DNA of 64,000 bases from NCBI GenBank assembly GCA_965247065.1, contig CBDFGN010000006.1, positions 1,984,001 through 2,048,000 of the forward strand. Reading direction: 5' to 3'. Shown in pieces: positions 63,530 to 64,000 of this stretch; positions within the stretch are counted from its first letter, which is position 1; every line of letters begins with the position of its first letter. Under the pieces are notes generated by a model. That model saw only the letters and a program-made list of their open reading frames with translations, was not told where the DNA came from and made no database searches. A program made the position numbers and the translations under genes. This DNA comes from CBDFGN01 sp965247065 (GTDB taxonomy: Bacteria; Bacteroidota; Bacteroidia; Cytophagales; Cyclobacteriaceae).

Positions 63530-64000
63530 ATGAGAGTTTTCGTAACCGGCCATAGGGGATACATAGGGGTACATTTGGTGCAACTGTTGAGAGATGGCGG
63601 GCATGAAGTGGTAGGCTGTGACCTTAACCTTTTCGAAGGGTGTGAATGGGAGGAATTTGTTAAACCCCAACGGGAGATGGTCAAGGATCTGAGGGAGGTC
63701 TCGGATCAGGACCTAGCAGGTGTCGATTGCGTGATGCATTTGGGGGCGCTTTCCAATGACCCATTGGGAGACATTGACCCCAACATGACCTTTAGTATAA
63801 ATCGTGAAGGCAGCATCCGACTGGCTAGGGTCGCAAAAGAGGCGGGGGTCAGTCGATTTTTGTTCTCGTCAAGCTGCTCAATTTACGGTAAGGGAGAGAA
63901 ATTAGACCTTGAAGAGTCTGACCCAACTAATCCGATCACCGCATATGCGGTTTCCAAGATTGATTCAGAGAATCAAATAAGCGCAATGGCGGACGAAAAC
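63530..64000 (+). CDS. SDR-family NAD-dependent epimerase/dehydratase (3' end outside the window)
   Basis: The first 157 codons are visible. Seen: MRVFVTGHRGYIGVHLVQLL (Rossmann GxxGxxG), VMHLGALSNDPLGDID, FLFSSSCSIYGKGEKLD and the intact catalytic motif YAVSK in ITAYAVSKIDSENQ. The start ATG directly follows the TAA of the previous gene (TAAATG). The HLGALSNDPLG phrase is shared with SDRs encoded beside rfbF in other deoxysugar clusters. Being cut by the window edge, its length and end are unknown. Confidence 0.85.
   Translation, partial: MRVFVTGHRGYIGVHLVQLLRDGGHEVVGCDLNLFEGCEWEEFVKPQREMVKDLREVSDQDLAGVDCVMHLGALSNDPLGDIDPNMTFSINREGSIRLARVAKEAGVSRFLFSSSCSIYGKGEKLDLEESDPTNPITAYAVSKIDSENQISAMADEN

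Overview
The window looks like a chromosomal segment of a marine-type, polysaccharide-degrading member of the Bacteroidota, probably near the Cytophagales. The support is a SusC/SusD outer-membrane pair, two proteins with type IX secretion (Por) C-terminal tails, many Bacteroidota-style lipoproteins, TAnnTTTG promoter motifs, a LytS/LytTR regulator pair, and several planctomycete-type protein families (DUF1501, PSCyt1/DUF1549/DUF1553) that marine Bacteroidota often carry. The placement is inferred from gene content only. No rRNA, tRNA or CRISPR array was seen.

Positions 29-47607 form one large carbohydrate-utilisation region, mostly on the minus strand. It holds six GH32-fold proteins (five between 29 and 10900, one at 45871), a BNR/sialidase-fold protein, four formylglycine-type sulfatases (12279, 22191, 39824, 41912), SusD, a SusC split by a frameshift, an FG-GAP/ASPIC protein, three large PSCyt1-DUF1549-LamG-DUF1553 paralogues, one DUF1501 protein, a PhyH-type dioxygenase and a Gfo/Idh/MocA oxidoreductase. 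A compact operon encodes a RuBisCO-like protein, a P-loop kinase and a LacD/YihT-type aldolase. The most striking point is that all six GH32-fold proteins lack the acid/base glutamate of the family's EC motif, while the nucleophile aspartate is kept. Together the genes suggest import and desulfation of a sulfated glycan or glycoconjugate, attack on furanosyl bonds by non-canonical GH32 enzymes, oxidative side steps, and a kinase/isomerase/aldolase route into central metabolism. The substrate is not known.

Positions 47608-50281 are a gene graveyard: low-complexity repeats, an IS3-family element, the 3' end of paaC, a frameshifted paaD and a 5'-truncated DUF4249-like gene. Two further relics, the 3' ends of a GH32-like gene (9001) and a DUF1501 gene (23767), lie directly beside intact paralogues. 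A nonsense-mutated REP-associated (Y1) transposase (11440) and at least four copies of a dispersed repeat of about 160 bp occupy gaps in the first 45 kb.

Positions 50282-64000 are mostly ordinary chromosome: a small secreted-protein/LytSR group, an M3 peptidase, a PaaE-like ferredoxin reductase, purB, and the start of a surface-glycan cluster (methyltransferase, GT2, glucose-1-phosphate cytidylyltransferase, two SDR epimerases) that runs off the right edge.
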